A stretch of 64,000 nucleotides of DNA from Ilyonectria destructans (Eukaryota > Ascomycota > Sordariomycetes > Hypocreales > Nectriaceae): contig JAHEWK010000011.1 in assembly GCA_020740775.1 (NCBI GenBank), forward strand, positions 1,736,001-1,800,000, given 5' to 3'. How positions within the stretch are numbered: position 1 is the first letter of the stretch; each line of letters begins with the position of its first letter. Position numbers and translations under genes: made by a program. The notes beneath the pieces were generated by a model. The model saw only the letters and a program-made list of their open reading frames with translations. It was not told the DNA's origin and made no database searches. This document shows, piece by piece, positions 36,512 to 49,400 of the stretch.

Positions 36512-37381
36512 CCTTTGCCTGTCTATCTTCATTTTTTGTGTCCGCTCTAGGCTACCTCTCTGACCCTGTTTCGGTTATCTCAGGCTGCTTTTGTATTTGC
36601 ACCATTCGGACCCGGCGTTGTTGGCTATACGGATCATGAGGCGGGCTATTGTTTTGTCTGGGGGTTCCTTTCTTTACTTGGGACGGAGAGTTGAGAGCGG
36701 GAGTCTGGTTTACTGTCACATTGGGATACACTATTTGGTATCTTGGAAGAAGGTGGGGTGCTTGATGAACCCTTGTCTTTTTTTCTTTAACATCGGGTCA
36801 GCTTTGGAATGTAGCACAGTTCAATTACTCTTCAACACCAAGTCTCTTGGCTTTGGCTCAAACAGACACATCTATCAAAGATGGCACGTTCAGCTCTAGG
36901 ATTTCACATATTCGTCATTCAACTATCCACAACTAAGAAACAGTAGACTAAGTCCTTCTAGCTGGGCTCCCTATCGGTTCTAACACCTCCCAAGCTTCCA
37001 TAACGAACAGGATCTCCTCTCGATTAGAGGGAGCAACCCACCATCCAACTACTCATCCCCAGAAAAAAAGTTGAACAAAAAAAACTCCTAGGTCGATCAT
37101 TCAGAGGAATGACGGTGTCTTCAACGCCTGGTATGTGGCAAACTTCACAAAGGAGACATAAAATCAAATAAAAAAGAAAGAAACCCACGTCGGTGGGGGA
37201 TATCGTTGGTTTGCCTTCTGCACACGCATCTTCCGTGTGGTCACCGTCCGATCCCGAGCCTGCCCTGTCTGACCGGTGCCTCGGAAGAAAATTTTAATTC
37301 CTTTCGTAAATTCGTTTCTTTGTACAATAATGTCGCCCGAGATCTTTGTGGTCGTCGGCAATCGCGATAGGACCAAACGAC
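36512..37381. other. Convergent 3' spacer (RMD5 / UPF0658 gene)
   Basis: AT-richer sequence between two convergent stops, with A-runs near 37060-37190. It probably holds both 3' UTRs. No gene is seen. Confidence 0.6.
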
Positions 37382-38781
37382 TTAGTCGATGGTCATGCGG
37401 CTAGGAATCTGGGGCTTGACATCTTGCAGGTTGATAGAGTTGAGGTCTGGCTTCTCAACGACCTTGGGCTTGGACTGTAGGTGAGGCTTCAGGCCCTTGT
37501 TGAAGTTGCCTATGCAGACGATGGCGTTGACAATGGTGAGGACGATGAGTAGGATGGTGATGACGGCAAAGGCAGTGAGCGACTTGCGGACGGCCTCGTA
37601 GGACGCTGTGAAATGAGGCTGATAGATTCGAACCAACTTGAAGATGAAGTAGGTGAGAGCGCCGAGGTACAGGATCATGACAACGCACATGCCGGCCTTG
37701 TTCTCCCTGCGGGTGAAGAAGGCAGCACCCAGGAGAATTCCGATGGTGATGGGGATCGTTACGATGGTTAAGGCAAATTCGGGATCATTCTTCTGGGCAA
37801 CGACGACGACGAACTGGACGATGAAGCCGAGGAAGAAGAAGAAATCGAACTTCAAGAGAGCAATATAGATCTAAACGCTGTTAAAACCCAAACCACAACA
37901 CTCAGATCCAAGAACAACATACCTGATAGTGGAGGAAGCGCTTCTTCATGCGGTAGTCGGCACCAATGGTCTTGAGGATGTCCCAGGCATATTCCTGGTA
38001 AATTTTCCACGAGATGAATGCCATGCAGACGGTGGCAAAGGCAATGATACAGGGGATGGCGATGAGATATGGTTTGACGTCAGCCCAGAGTACCGGGGCG
38101 GTGATTTTATCGGCGAGGGCGTCGTTGACCCTCAGAACCCGGATAGCCTCCTTAATTTGATCGACCTGGATGGTGGTGTAGACCATGAGGGCGAGGTTGG
38201 AGAAGCAGACTCCAATGACCTGAATGGTGTTCTTCTGACGGAGAGCATCCCAGACAATGATCAAGGTATACAGGAAACCGAAGATGAAGAGGGTCAAGAA
38301 GGTTGGGATAGTCTTGACCTGAGACTGAACCTTGGGCTTGCCAGCGTAATCGCCGAGATTGGTCTGGAATTTGGCAAATATGTATCTGATGCAAGTTAAT
38401 GAGATGTTCGCGCGAAGCATTGTGATGAAGAGGGGCGACGTACGCTTCAAAGCAGATGCAGAGGATGGCCTGGAGGACAGAGACGGTCATCATGGCAGCG
38501 GGCCACTTGCTCTTGATGAAGCCCATGTTGCCATGAATAGTGCTCGGAGCGGGAGCGGACGAGGTGAGGCCTTCTCGATAGGCGTAGCCTTGGTTGTAGG
38601 CTGGATCGGGTGTGTGCGAGTTGTCGGGAAATGAGGGCTGAGGAACCGGGGGTTGATCGTATGTCGGCGAGAGGTCGCCGTCACCGTAGGACTGGTTGTA
38701 GCTGTGACCGCCATAGCCATATCCCGTGTCGGTGCCGAGCAGCGACTTGCGGGACTCTAGTCGTGTAGCCACGTTGGACAT
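37382..38781 (-). CDS. UPF0658 family Golgi membrane protein (429 aa)
   Basis: Three exons: 38781-38444, 38385-37923 and 37870-37382. Introns are 58 bp (donor GTACGT) and 52 bp (GTATGT...TTTAG). The N-terminal 85 residues are Gly/Tyr/Pro-rich and cytosolic-looking (GYGYGGHSYNQSYGDG). After it come about eight hydrophobic segments, including AAMMTVSVLQAILCICFEA, TFLTLFIFGFLYTLIIVW, VIGVCFSNLALMVYTTI, LIAIPCIIAFATVCMAFISW, FFFFLGFIVQFVVVVAQ and ILLGAAFFTRR. The tail ends PQIPSRMTID. This fits the fungal UPF0658 family assigned to the Golgi; its biochemical function is unknown. The start is taken at the ATG at 38781, since the frame upstream begins only at a GTG. Confidence 0.85.
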
Positions 38782-41700
38782 GTGTTGACTCCGACCGGGA
38801 GTCACGGACTGAATAGGAGAGGAGGATGGTGTTGTTGATGTTATCGTCGGGGGTTGATGAGAATGGCCAGGCAGGTTGTGGTTGTAAGGTGGAGTGGAAT
38901 ACGGGGACGCGTGTGTCGGTCGATGGGCGCTGGGGTCGGAGCTACACGCGATGTGTAGCAGGTCGAGCAGCGGAAGAAAACAACGGAGAGCTGAGTGTCG
39001 CGAAAAGGAGATGAAACGAGAGACGGCGACACAGTTATGGAGCGAGGTGTTTGTCGATGGAGTGCGCGACGGAGGCCGAGCAAGGTGGATGGAGCTGGTG
39101 GATGAAGGATGGAGAAAGAAGAAGGCTGGATGGATAAACCAGGGGTGAGGGAGAAAATATGGAGAGAAATGTCAGAGGCGAGGTTTTGGTTGAGCGCCGC
39201 TGAAACAGATTGGAACGAGAGGATCAGTTGGAGAAATGGCAGGATGGTGGTAGGGTGAGGCAGGGGTTATGAGCGTGTGGGTGGGTTGTGAGGACGGCTA
39301 GACAGGGGTGGGTGGGTGCCTTGATTCTCGGGGGAGAAAGAAAGCCCTGTAGGACCCGGCCAGGTTTAGTCGAGGACAGTGGAAAGCCTGGGCGGTGCGA
39401 GCGGGAACTTGGTGCAGGCAGCTTTTAGCGGAGGCTGGCCACTAAAAACCCGAAAGGTTCCAGCGGTCCTAGTGGGGGAAGACGAGTGTCAGGCTGTGGG
39501 TTGCTGTCTGAGACATGTTCCGGGGCTTGGAACTGTTCGGCACGGCAAGGGAGAGAGCAAAGCAAGTCCTCTGGGAAGAAAGCCAGATGCCTCCGTGTTC
39601 ATTTGTAGTGCGGCTCGCTGAGAAGCGGAAGTAAACAAGTGCAGGGACACGAAGGACACGAATAAGAAAACCATCAGCATCCGCATGGACCCAGGCTTGG
39701 TGTTGTATATTTGGATGCGCCTCGCTAGAATGACCAGTGTACTTCGGAACTTACTCCCTACCATTGCAGGCGGTATGGTATGCATGGCTGCTTGGGACGG
39801 CCTCCCAGTGGGCGACGGTGCTGGCAACCTCCACAGGCACAAGCCACGGGGCAGCATTCAGCCTTGGGAGACGGAGAGGGCCGTCTAGCCAAAACCTTGG
39901 CTTGGGGTCCGCCTTCGTAAGTCGGTCTGACTGTGTGACTGTACGGAACATCTCACTCAGACATGCTGTAATTTAGGAGGACGGGTACAGTACGCAGTAC
40001 ACTCTCGGTGGCAGTAGGACCGGGAGGACTGACGGTTCCCAGGTACTTCATTCGACAGTTGGGTACCTACCTAGGTACCTTATCCATGGCGATCCCCTTG
40101 CTCGCCGAAGTAAGTGTTGTTTTTAGCAGGTCGCCGACGCTCCACACCGACGACTCCACAGCACGGGCCCTGTACGTGCGGCTGTGCAGGAGGACTCTAT
40201 TCTTTTGGCACTTCGAGTCTTGCGTGAGGCTCAGCGCGAGTCATCTGCGTTAGTGCTCCACATGTGAAATGCACAAAACTCCTAACACCCGCGACCACCT
40301 ACCAGTGGGGCTTGGAATGAGCCGTTGGGGCTCAGCGCTTCTGCACGCGTACAGCCACATTTCCCTTCGTCACATTGCCCGCTCTACCCACTCGAGCCCG
40401 CTCAAGCCCACTCAAGCCCACCCAAGCCCCACCTTTCCCATGATATTCTCATGACGGCATCTACCCAATCTCCAGCCTGCTGGATGGCGCTAGGGCCTTG
40501 GCTCTGTTGCATTACCGCAGAGCTAATCACGGCACATGGAGCGCTGCGGCGTTCATCTGGTTTCTTCGCATTAATTGCTCTGGACTCACAGCCTGGTCCA
40601 CGGGAAACGGAGGGGATGCAAGGCGGGCTGCTCCCCGGAGCCTCTCGTTAAATGCCGAGGTGTGCATTCATGTCGGAGGCCGCCATCATCACTACCCAGC
40701 CTTTTTCAATTGCCCATGGGATATCCCGTCCATCTGCGGTCCTGTCGCCGGCTGGTTGACGGTAGATGGACAAGGCACACGCAGCTTTGGTTCTGGAGCG
40801 AACTGTACCGCCGCTACCCAACGTGGCGGTCGATAGCTCCAGAACCAGAGCCCTTTCACCCGCCCCCATGCGACCAAGAACACGCAGAGTGCGTCCCTAG
40901 ACTCGCCCTCCATCAGCAGAAGCTTCCGCCAGTTGGCAGTCTCCCCAGTCCAGCCCGTGGGCTGCATGATGCCGGCAGCGAGGAAAATATTATTGGACGC
41001 CTGGTATCCTCAGTTGTGCAGAGTTGTGGCCCCCTCGTATCCCGAGATTTCAATACGGACCGCCCGACGCACCTTGCCGATTGCCTTCCTTGTCGGTGCA
41101 ACGACGAAACCTGGAAGACACCAGATCGACACAACCTGGCAAGGGGAATAACTGCCCTTCTGCACAGTTTCTGTGCAATGCAACCCTCCGTACATAAATA
41201 TAGCTGACCAAGTATCCTCGGGCCGGAGACTGAGCGTGAGGTACCGGCATGCACGTCAGCTCGGAACGGAGTACGGACAGGGCCTGCCATTCCTTCGCGA
41301 GGACGGGACGGATACTGCGTGCTGGTACTCTGCATTATGCACCCCAACGTCATCCGCAATCCCGTCATCAGGCTACACTGTCAATCACACATGAATCATA
41401 CCGGTTTGGTCTTGTGTCGGTCAGGTGTGTGTTGTAGACCTCAAACGCCTGTACAATGCGTTCTGGCTGTTTTAGCTCACACTTGGCGGTAACTTCCTGT
41501 GGCATCTACTCGGTTAGACTCTTGTTACTATGCCACTGGCAAAGACACCGCCCCCAGTCTTCCATCTCTGAGACATGCTGTGTGTTGTTGCCATTCCATC
41601 TCGGTACCAGCTTCTGTCATGGATAACGCGCGTAAGCCGCGTTGGCCTTAGTAAAACCGCCCTATCGGGGAAGACTCACGCCAAACCTTTGGTAATCCAA

Positions 41701-42094
41701 CAGAGCGGTTTCCTTTCCTTTTTCCAGCGGGAACCCCAAGTTCATGGGTTATTCCCTGATCCTTGACAAGATGTGCACGGATGCGCTGTCGTGGGTTTTG
41801 GATGGCGTATACCCCAAGCACCTTGTGCTGAATATGGCAAGGCATCGGGGCTTTTGTGGTCTCGCTCGGTACGAGTGGGGAAGACGCAACCGCTTTTTGA
41901 ATACGAAGGTGAAGAAGGAGAAGTGCAATTGGTGCGTTCTGTGCTTCGTACTATGTAGATGTCTGCATTTGTAAGTCAGGCCACCGCAGCAATTAATAGA
42001 ACCCATCATCTGTGTAGTCGTGGACCGATTGACCAGAAGAGGTGTACGTCGGATGCACTTCGCATCTCTGTCTGACGGCGCCCATTTGGTTGTA

Positions 42095-42337
42095 CAGTGG
42101 GATGCACAAAGTTTGCACCCCATCTAAGTCACTCATATAACTATATTAGGGCACAGTTTATCGCTAATATATAAGGGGTTCAAGTAAGAGTTAGCGTAAA
42201 GTACTTCTATTTATCTTTATTATTTATTATTTTTTAAGATGCCTTATTCTCAAGCAGCAGGAGATACTTGTTTATTATGCTTCGTAAAGCTCTCACGGCA
42301 CAAGCGTTCGGGGGTGCAAACTTTCTGCGTCCCACTG
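42095..42337. mobile_element. Mimp-like MITE (Tc1/mariner impala type), 243 bp
   Basis: The left end CAGTGGGATGCACAAAGTTT (continuing GCACCCC) at 42095-42121 is matched in inverted orientation at 42311-42337, with 25 of 27 positions identical. A TA dinucleotide flanks both ends (42093-42094 and 42338-42339), as expected of a Tc1/mariner target duplication. The interior is AT-rich with no ORF for a transposase, so the element is non-autonomous. From memory, termini starting CAGTGGG with a GCA and an AAGTTT stretch are those of impala and its miniature mimp derivatives in Fusarium, which also have 27 bp ends and about 220 bp length. The family link is by recall; the inverted repeat and TA flanks are directly visible. 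Confidence 0.85.
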
Positions 42338-42891
42338 TATCCAAACTCCTCGAGATCATGATCCTGGCAAGGGGCGCCCTACGAAGATCCGAGTTGCTGC
42401 GGGAGGCTGGTGTCGGAGTGCGGCGGTCAAAGCGACAGCGCCAATATTGACCGAATCTAGTGTCGTGAAATATGTTGGGTTGGTTTACGGCGAAAATAAC
42501 CTCTTTTGTAATATATCCAGGCAACCGTGCATCAACCATATCAGGTTCCTGCCGTTGGTGAAGGCGGTTTGCAGAATACGCGACTGGAGACCTGGAGGCC
42601 AAGATATTTGCCGGGCAGTGAGAGTAACGGCCAAGTGGGGATTACGAAATCGCTCTAATTTACATAAAATAAGATATGTCGTCTTAGGTGTATTATATTT
42701 TACATCGAAGAATCGTCGACACGATCAATGATGTCTTTCTAGATGTTTGCCTTACCAGCAGTCTCAGAACACTTCCATGTAGAGTGATCGAATTGCAAGT
42801 CACTGTAAGCCATTGTGTCTGAAAACACGCTATATTTATGATGCGCATAAGTTGTGTTCCCGTACAAACATACGAATCGTGTCATCCTCTT

Positions 42892-43128
42892 TCACGGAAC
42901 GAAAGGCCCACTAACACGGAGCTGCGGAAATGGATTGTCCTTATAATTGATGGACGGATCGTGTACATCGAATGGGAGTCCCCAATCGTTGAACTTCCCT
43001 AATGTCAACTTATCCAGCGCTCGAACCCATGGGCGTTGGACGAGTCTTCTGATAGAGGCCAATGAGGTAGATTGTCCCCTGTCACCTTTGCACTTGTTCG
43101 CGACAGGGCTGTCGAGAGGAGTACGCAT
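42892..43128 (-). CDS. Small ORF, hypothetical protein (78 aa), uncertain
   Basis: The ATG-started frame encodes MRTPLDSPVANK...LTLGKFNDWGLPFDVHDP..., with a more protein-like composition than neighbouring frames (DNPFPQLRVSGPFVP at the end). It has no signal peptide, membrane segment or recognised domain. It lies about 550 bp from the mimp-like element. It may be a remnant exon. Confidence 0.2.
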   Translation of the reverse strand: MRTPLDSPVANKCKGDRGQSTSLASIRRLVQRPWVRALDKLTLGKFNDWGLPFDVHDPSINYKDNPFPQLRVSGPFVP

Positions 43129-43841
43129 TACGGCCTAATATGCAATATCAACCCGAAAGGTTTATTATCATATATGGTAAATGATAGATAACACGGAATT
43201 GGCCAATTGCCGCTGGGGAAAATATGCGGTGACAGGAATATGGTGTGCCACCTGGATTGCACAATGGTGGTTGTGTGTGTCATTTGTTCTGCCGGCATCC
43301 AGATAATTGCACTTCACAACAGCCCCGCCTCACAAACCCCAAGTGATTGATTGGCAGCTGTCGTCACTACCGCATGGCTGTAATGCGGGCGCTTTCGAGG
43401 CGGCCTATCCAGTACTCGGCGTTGTGTCTATTGGATCTTATTGCCTGACGCCTTGAATTCTTGCAGACGAAAGGGTGGACTTGGTGTCGTATTTTCCTGG
43501 AAACATTGCCACGTATTTCGGTACCAGAGCTGGCCTTTCTGAAGGCTTTGGCTTATGCCGCAGGGTGCTGTCTCCGCGAACGATTGCGAGCATGTTGTAA
43601 TCCGTAGAGTTACATTGTGCGTCCCCAACCCCTCAGTGTGCGCATCACCTGGTCATACCAGCATCACAGGGCCTCCATATGATATGTCGCAGCACAGGTG
43701 TATCTTCAATGAACCACAACCGTGGTGTGACCAAAACCCTTTAATTATATACCTTGATGACTCCCATACGCCCCCATTGCGGTTTTAAACCACCACTTGC
43801 CATATAGCTCTCATTCTTCAACCCCAGTGTACCAAGCCACT

Positions 43842-45397
43842 ATGAGCCCCTCTGGCACAGTTGTGGACTGCGAAGATCTGATCAATGTCCTCGACAGTCT
43901 TGTGCGCTACGAATTTAAAATCAAGAATGCGAAGGATGATTGGAAGCGGTACATTGACGCGCTGCACAATATTATCCATGTTTGTCTGCTTTGACACCCC
44001 GGATCGCGCCACGCCTAACGAGATTACATAGATTCAAACGATTGTTAATGACATTTGCAAGCATCGATCTGGACAAAGTGATGTCATTATTATCGAAGTT
44101 GACGGTAAAAGGAGAGAACTGGTAGCAGTATGCAAGTCAAACCTCGACAAGCTCACCAAGGACGCTGAGGGAATTCTACAAACACTCCAGAAGGACGGCC
44201 ATGACCCTCAAAGATCCAATGGGTGGTTGAGACTGGGCAACCGGAGACGTCGGGATCTCTTTCCCATTGACGCAGAGAAAATCCGAAATCTTTTTCAGGC
44301 CGTGGAGTACGCCAAGTCATCACTGCACCTTGCATTTGTCGTCACTGTTCTCTCCCGTACAGACTCTGGGTAGGAACCATCTCTCGCCTAGGAACTGGCT
44401 AAGCTAACTGATCAACCTTAGTCACACAAAGACTCAAAGAGCTATCCAAAGCCTCAGAGAAGAAGAGGTGCAGCCCGTCTTGAACAAGCTCAAGGAGTGC
44501 ATCTCGACACAATCAAAAAAGGTCGACCAGGTCCCGAGGATCACCAAAAGGAAAAGAAAGCGTACGGCTAGCTACAGCGCCAGTACCTCCACGCATGAAG
44601 CATCCACCCACGCGTCACAACGTTCCAGGGAGACCAGACGACATAATCCAGTCCAACCAACGCAAAGAGCGCCGCATGGAGAGCCAGAGGAGAGTGTCTC
44701 GCCGAATTTTACGAGCCGAGAAGACAGTTCACGCCAACACAAGGAACCTGGAAGCTCCCGCCCTATGGCTTCTTCTGGCGCCCTTGCACAACATGAGGAT
44801 TCTGAGACTGAAACAGATACCGCGAAAGATTCAGCTTTAAACACAGACAAACTCGATTCGCATTCTGCATCAGACCGCCGGGTGCAATTTGACCTCTCCG
44901 AGAGCCAAAGCAGCTCAAATGAATCCCACGACGGCCGCTCCGAGGTCGATTCTGACGCTACAGATAGGAACTACCTTGAACCAATCGAAATCTCAGATTG
45001 CCCAAGGGTCTATCTTGCTAAATCGTTTGACATCAAGCTTTGCAGGCTAGATACCAAGGGTAATGTGCAACTCTGCATTGATAGTCTTTCGGGCAATGAT
45101 GCGGACCAGACCTTCAAACTCAAGGAGCTCTGCACAAATTTCCCATGTGATCATGCGACTATAGAAGGATTGGGCCGCAGAGAAATCCTGAAATACAAGA
45201 ACGATAGGTTTCCCATCCGTCTCACGGGAGTCCGCAGTGGGAGAAGACGCAAATTCACGGGCATAAGAGGGTCGCAAAATCCTCTGGTATTCGGCAGATG
45301 CTCACGGGAGTGCAGTCACACCGCTTATAAAGGCCTCGGGGGGGAGTATTTGAGCTGCATGTCTGCAGTTCATTTCAGAGCTTCCATTTCACAATAA
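43842..45397 (+). CDS. Hypothetical protein with fungal STAND-type helical N-terminus (483 aa)
   Basis: Three exons: 43842-43979, 44032-44369 and 44422-45397. The introns are both 52 bp, the second with GCTAAC and CTTAG. Residues 1-160 form an all-helical region (LINVLDSLVRYEFKIKNAKDDWKRYIDAL..., CKSNLDKLTKDAEGILQTL) like the N-terminal domains of fungal NACHT/ankyrin proteins. A long Ser/Thr/Glu-rich disordered linker with a basic KRKRKRT stretch follows. The last 130 residues are a less disordered part (PRVYLAKSFDIKLCRLDTK...). No nucleotide-binding site or repeats follow, so it is not a full STAND protein. Function is not recognised. The C-terminal end could be mis-modelled by a further intron. 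Confidence 0.6.
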
Positions 45398-46435
45398 GAT
45401 TGACTTGATGGATTGGGTACAGAGGTCTGAAGTGTAAGACCCGAAAGCAAGTGATTACAGGAATAGAGCATGCATGGCCGGGGCAAATTGCCAAAATATA
45501 CGAATGAGTTTGTTATCTCATTTCCGTCTTGGTTTGCGATCCACTGAAATGACCCATATTCGTTCAATAGAAGTAGAGTTGTAATCAATTGGCTTGTCCA
45601 ACAGCCGCATGGTAACTCTCCCGAATTTGCATCGGCTTCTGCACCTGCATCGTCTCTGGAAATCTATTCCTCCACCCTTCATCGGATGCCGGGTAGCAAC
45701 GAAGCTGGTAACATTGTCCCACCCGTCAGGCCTATGGCATCCTATTATCACGTCCTGGGGGGGTCAAAGTTAAACACATCCACAAGGGAGCCCTGCCGTC
45801 TCCGCACAACGTAGGAGTCGCCGCGGACGCGTGCGACTTGCGGCCGCTTCCAGACACTCCACGACGCAAATTCGCGATGCTCAGCAGGTGTTGCGCATTA
45901 TATTGCAGTTTTCAGGTAGATCCCGCCAAGCTGTGGATCGTATGGCCCGCTCCTATCTGAAGGGAATGTTGGCCATATAGACAACGTAAGGGGGCGCCTG
46001 CACCAATGGCCACCACGGCAACCACCCTTTTCACCTCTACATAAGCCAACATCGCCAATTTAAGTCCGTCTGACTTCCAATTTGAGTCCTGGCATATTTA
46101 CATATGATTCTCATAGTATCTCAATTTCCAGCTTGATCCCGTGTTGCTGCGGCTCGTACTGCCTTACTGATATATCTGTCACACACTTGAGAGAACCCAC
46201 GAGCCTCGCTAGATGACTCTTGCAGTGACCACAGCGGAAATCGCATTTCATCAGTGTGCTAGCAATCGTACGACTGAAAGCGCCTCTGAGCTTAATATTG
46301 TACTGAATCCCCTGTAGTTTATAGATGCTCATAATTGCTTTTGAACATTACCCATTAATTGACATTACCTGATTTATAGCCGTGTCCTATGAATACAATC
46401 CCTGAGTTCACCGGAGACTCCCAATTAATGACCGC
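45398..46435. other. Convergent spacer
   Basis: Between the stops of the helical-domain gene and the ankyrin gene. Short ORFs only, nothing recognised. Confidence 0.5.
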
Positions 46436-49400
46436 CTATACATTTTCAAGAACAACACCCACCTCCCCAATGGCCTCAATTTCATCACGAGACAATTCAT
46501 CCTTTTCAGTCTCGACTTCATCCATCCTGTCCCACCAGTAGCCAAAGAAGAAATCATCAAATGGCTGGTTCAGCTCATCAAACTTGGCATCAAATTCCTC
46601 AACCAACTCATCTAAACGTGCCGCCGAGTATCGGTCCTCTTCTTGGATCTCTGTAATTTCCCTTGGGTCCATGATATTTACCACCTGGTATGTTCCATGA
46701 AGAATCGCTCGAGTCGGGATTTCCAGGGATTCTAAGGTTAAGGAGTCGTATGTACAACATGTGTGCTTCATACCAAGGCGAGTAAAGGTGCTTACACGAA
46801 TTACGTCCATGACAACTCCAGCTGACACTTTGCTTGACGATAAGATGAGTTGGATTAGTTTAATTGCAGGACGCAAACGCCAATTGATCAACGAGGGTCG
46901 GTTGGCTTTGACCATGTGACTCCATGCTAAGTTCTGCCACGCACCTCGGGCGAAGAGCGAAGCAGGTGAACATCTCCCGCGCCCACAGTAACAGCTGCAA
47001 GGGCAGGTGGTGGCGTCCTTGAGAGTGCTACACAACTGTGCGAGGTGAGATTCGCTCTTGCTCGTGAGATTTGACAGCCAGGCTCCGCGTCCCATCTCGT
47101 AGGCGATGCGGTGGATAGTCTTGTGAGGTTCACCCCCACGTTCCGACGAAGTCGCTGGGCAGGTGACGAGAGGTATCGGACTGTAGACGTCTGCACCGTG
47201 GTCTATGAACCACTTCACCAAGTCTAGAAGTCCTTCCAGGCCACGGCGGTCGGGGAGCACTCGGAGATGCACCGTCATCAAGGGCGAAAAGCCATGAAAC
47301 AAAATGTTAGCGTTGGTAAATCCGGCCTTGAACAGTGCCCCGGCTAAATTGGCGCTCATGTTTGGTGAATGGTATATTGAACCGGGCTCTATCATATCGT
47401 GATGCCAGTGAATCGGGATCCGGTACTTCTGCAGAGCTTCAACGATTTCAAAAGCCTCTTCTTGGAGCAGATGCTGGCCATGTAGATGGAGTCGCAATGC
47501 TTCATCACCTGAAAGCCATTTGTGGGCGAATAAGGCGAGCTCCGCTCTGCGATTTGCCAAGATCTGGCTTAGAAGGTTAATTACTTCATCCGACTGTGCG
47601 GTGAAAGGACCCAATAGAGGACACCATTCCATGCTTCCAGTTTCTTCGAGATCAATAGTAGCATTTGCGGCGAGAAGTAGTTGAACGGACTCAGCTTGCC
47701 CCAAATTAATAGCGTACTCAAGTGGGGTTGAACCCCAATAATCCTCGGCCTCAATGATATTCTGGGCAGCGTCTCCCCCTAATTCGAGAAGGACTTCGAC
47801 TCCCCTCGGCCAAGGAGCTGCAAGGTGAAGAGGTGTTTCTCCGCCCATGCCTTTTTCGAGAATAGGCAAGGTTGATGTGCGCAGCAATCGCCGCACATCC
47901 GGCTCGGACTCCTGGAGTAATGCATAGGATAAAGGACCATATTCTAAGGCTTTGAAGATATTAGCGGATGACATGCTTAGGGAGACCAGAAATAACCCAC
48001 GACAGGGTAGTCCCAAAGTTGTTCTTCGATGCAATGGGAGATAGAACAAACCGCCCAGCCCAGACAGGGTATCGTTGTAGTAGTTGTTGTCGTTGTTGAC
48101 TGGAAGCTCGGCACCACACTCTACTAGTCCTCTACATATAACTTCTAGAGATACAAGGCTCGGCTTTCGACCGCCTATGTACAAATAGTACTTCAAGCAT
48201 AGAATCTCATTTAGTGGTGTCCTAGGTAGGTCGTTTCGTTAGACACTCTAACACGTAATCGTTGACACTATGTCACAATGCAGCACTTACGAAAGCCAGT
48301 CTCCGACATCGTTGACTGGGACACCCATGCCGATGAGCTCTTTTAAGAATTGAAAAAATACTGCTGCCCGTTCCCTTGTTATAGCCCGTTCCCCTGATAT
48401 AGCCCGGCATACTTGGGGGCTGGCCACCTGCGTTTCCATTCAGCTTTGTCTATGCGGGATGGGGGTTCCTGGCCACACACATGAAGTAAGTTTTGGCCGG
48501 ACGGGGTAACATCTGTAGGCCAAGCTCTGCCGTCCAAGAAGCATTGTCGCACATTGATGAGGCAAGATTTCAGGTCGTTTCTCAATTCCTCCATTGTCAC
48601 TGCCTGGTGAAGCCTTTTACTACAGCGTGTCACAAGTTCAAATGCTGGAGACGATTGGCAAGTTGCTCGGACTGTGAAGTTAGGGTAAACCTCAAAATCT
48701 CGCGGGAACGACTGCTGGGGAAACTGCAGCATGATCTTGTACGTGAAAATGTAGTTGTAGACCTTGATTTTCCCCGCAAGGGTTTGTCTTGTTTTATTCC
48801 GAAACGAATAGACGCAGGTTTTCGTATGAGTTTTGGCGCTTCCAGCAGCACAACAGTATTCAAAGTCAGGCAGTAGACTTTGAGAAGAACAATTCGTCTT
48901 CCTCTCAGGTGGAGCGTAAACCCCTCCACGAAAAGCCGGACCAAGTATTTCTGAGGGGTTTCCTTGTGCTAGTGGATGCCGAAGGCGGTGTGGAGCTTCG
49001 AAGCCGACTTGATTCAAACTAATATGCTCGGATTCGATGTCCTGGTTGGGTTCTATTGTTTGATTACTTTGTAATGATGTCCTGATTGACTTCTCGAGTT
49101 GTCGGAGCTGTTTCTGAAGAGATTCTTCCAACTGTGTTATTCTTAGATCTACGCTCTGTGTCACGATAGGCGCCACATCAGAGACCTGATTAGATAGACA
49201 CCTCCCTTGGGTGGAAATCGCTAAGGCGATTTTGTTGGTCTCCGAGAGAGTATCACGGCGTAGGCTGCTGGTTAGGTCACTAGAGGAGTTAGTTCTTATC
49301 GTGCTTTCGGTTCGCTCATACCCACTAGTTCATCAAGATGATGTAGCCGGACAAGGCAAAGTGAAACTCATGCATCTGCTGCTTGAAAGACTGAAATACG

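Larger units (their letters stand above)
38782..43841. other. 5 kb gene-free tract
   Basis: Upstream side of the UPF0658 gene, then sequence with no convincing gene. It becomes AT-rich between about 42.1 and 43.3 kb. It contains a mimp-like element (42095-42337), a small minus-strand ORF (42892-43128) and an imperfect GGTACC palindrome (40062-40079). Confidence 0.5.

Noticed and set aside
40062..40079. GGTACCT/AGGTACC palindrome as an operator
   Set aside because: Short imperfect palindromes of this TAGGTACCTA kind are common in fungal spacers and no gene is close.
42234..42602. 122-codon minus-strand ORF across the mimp-like right end
   Set aside because: It straddles the element boundary and has no domain.
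48379..49325. Apparent frameshifts and stops in the ankyrin gene
   Set aside because: Introns of 46 and 53 bp with good signals restore a single frame that matches the family, so it is not a pseudogene.
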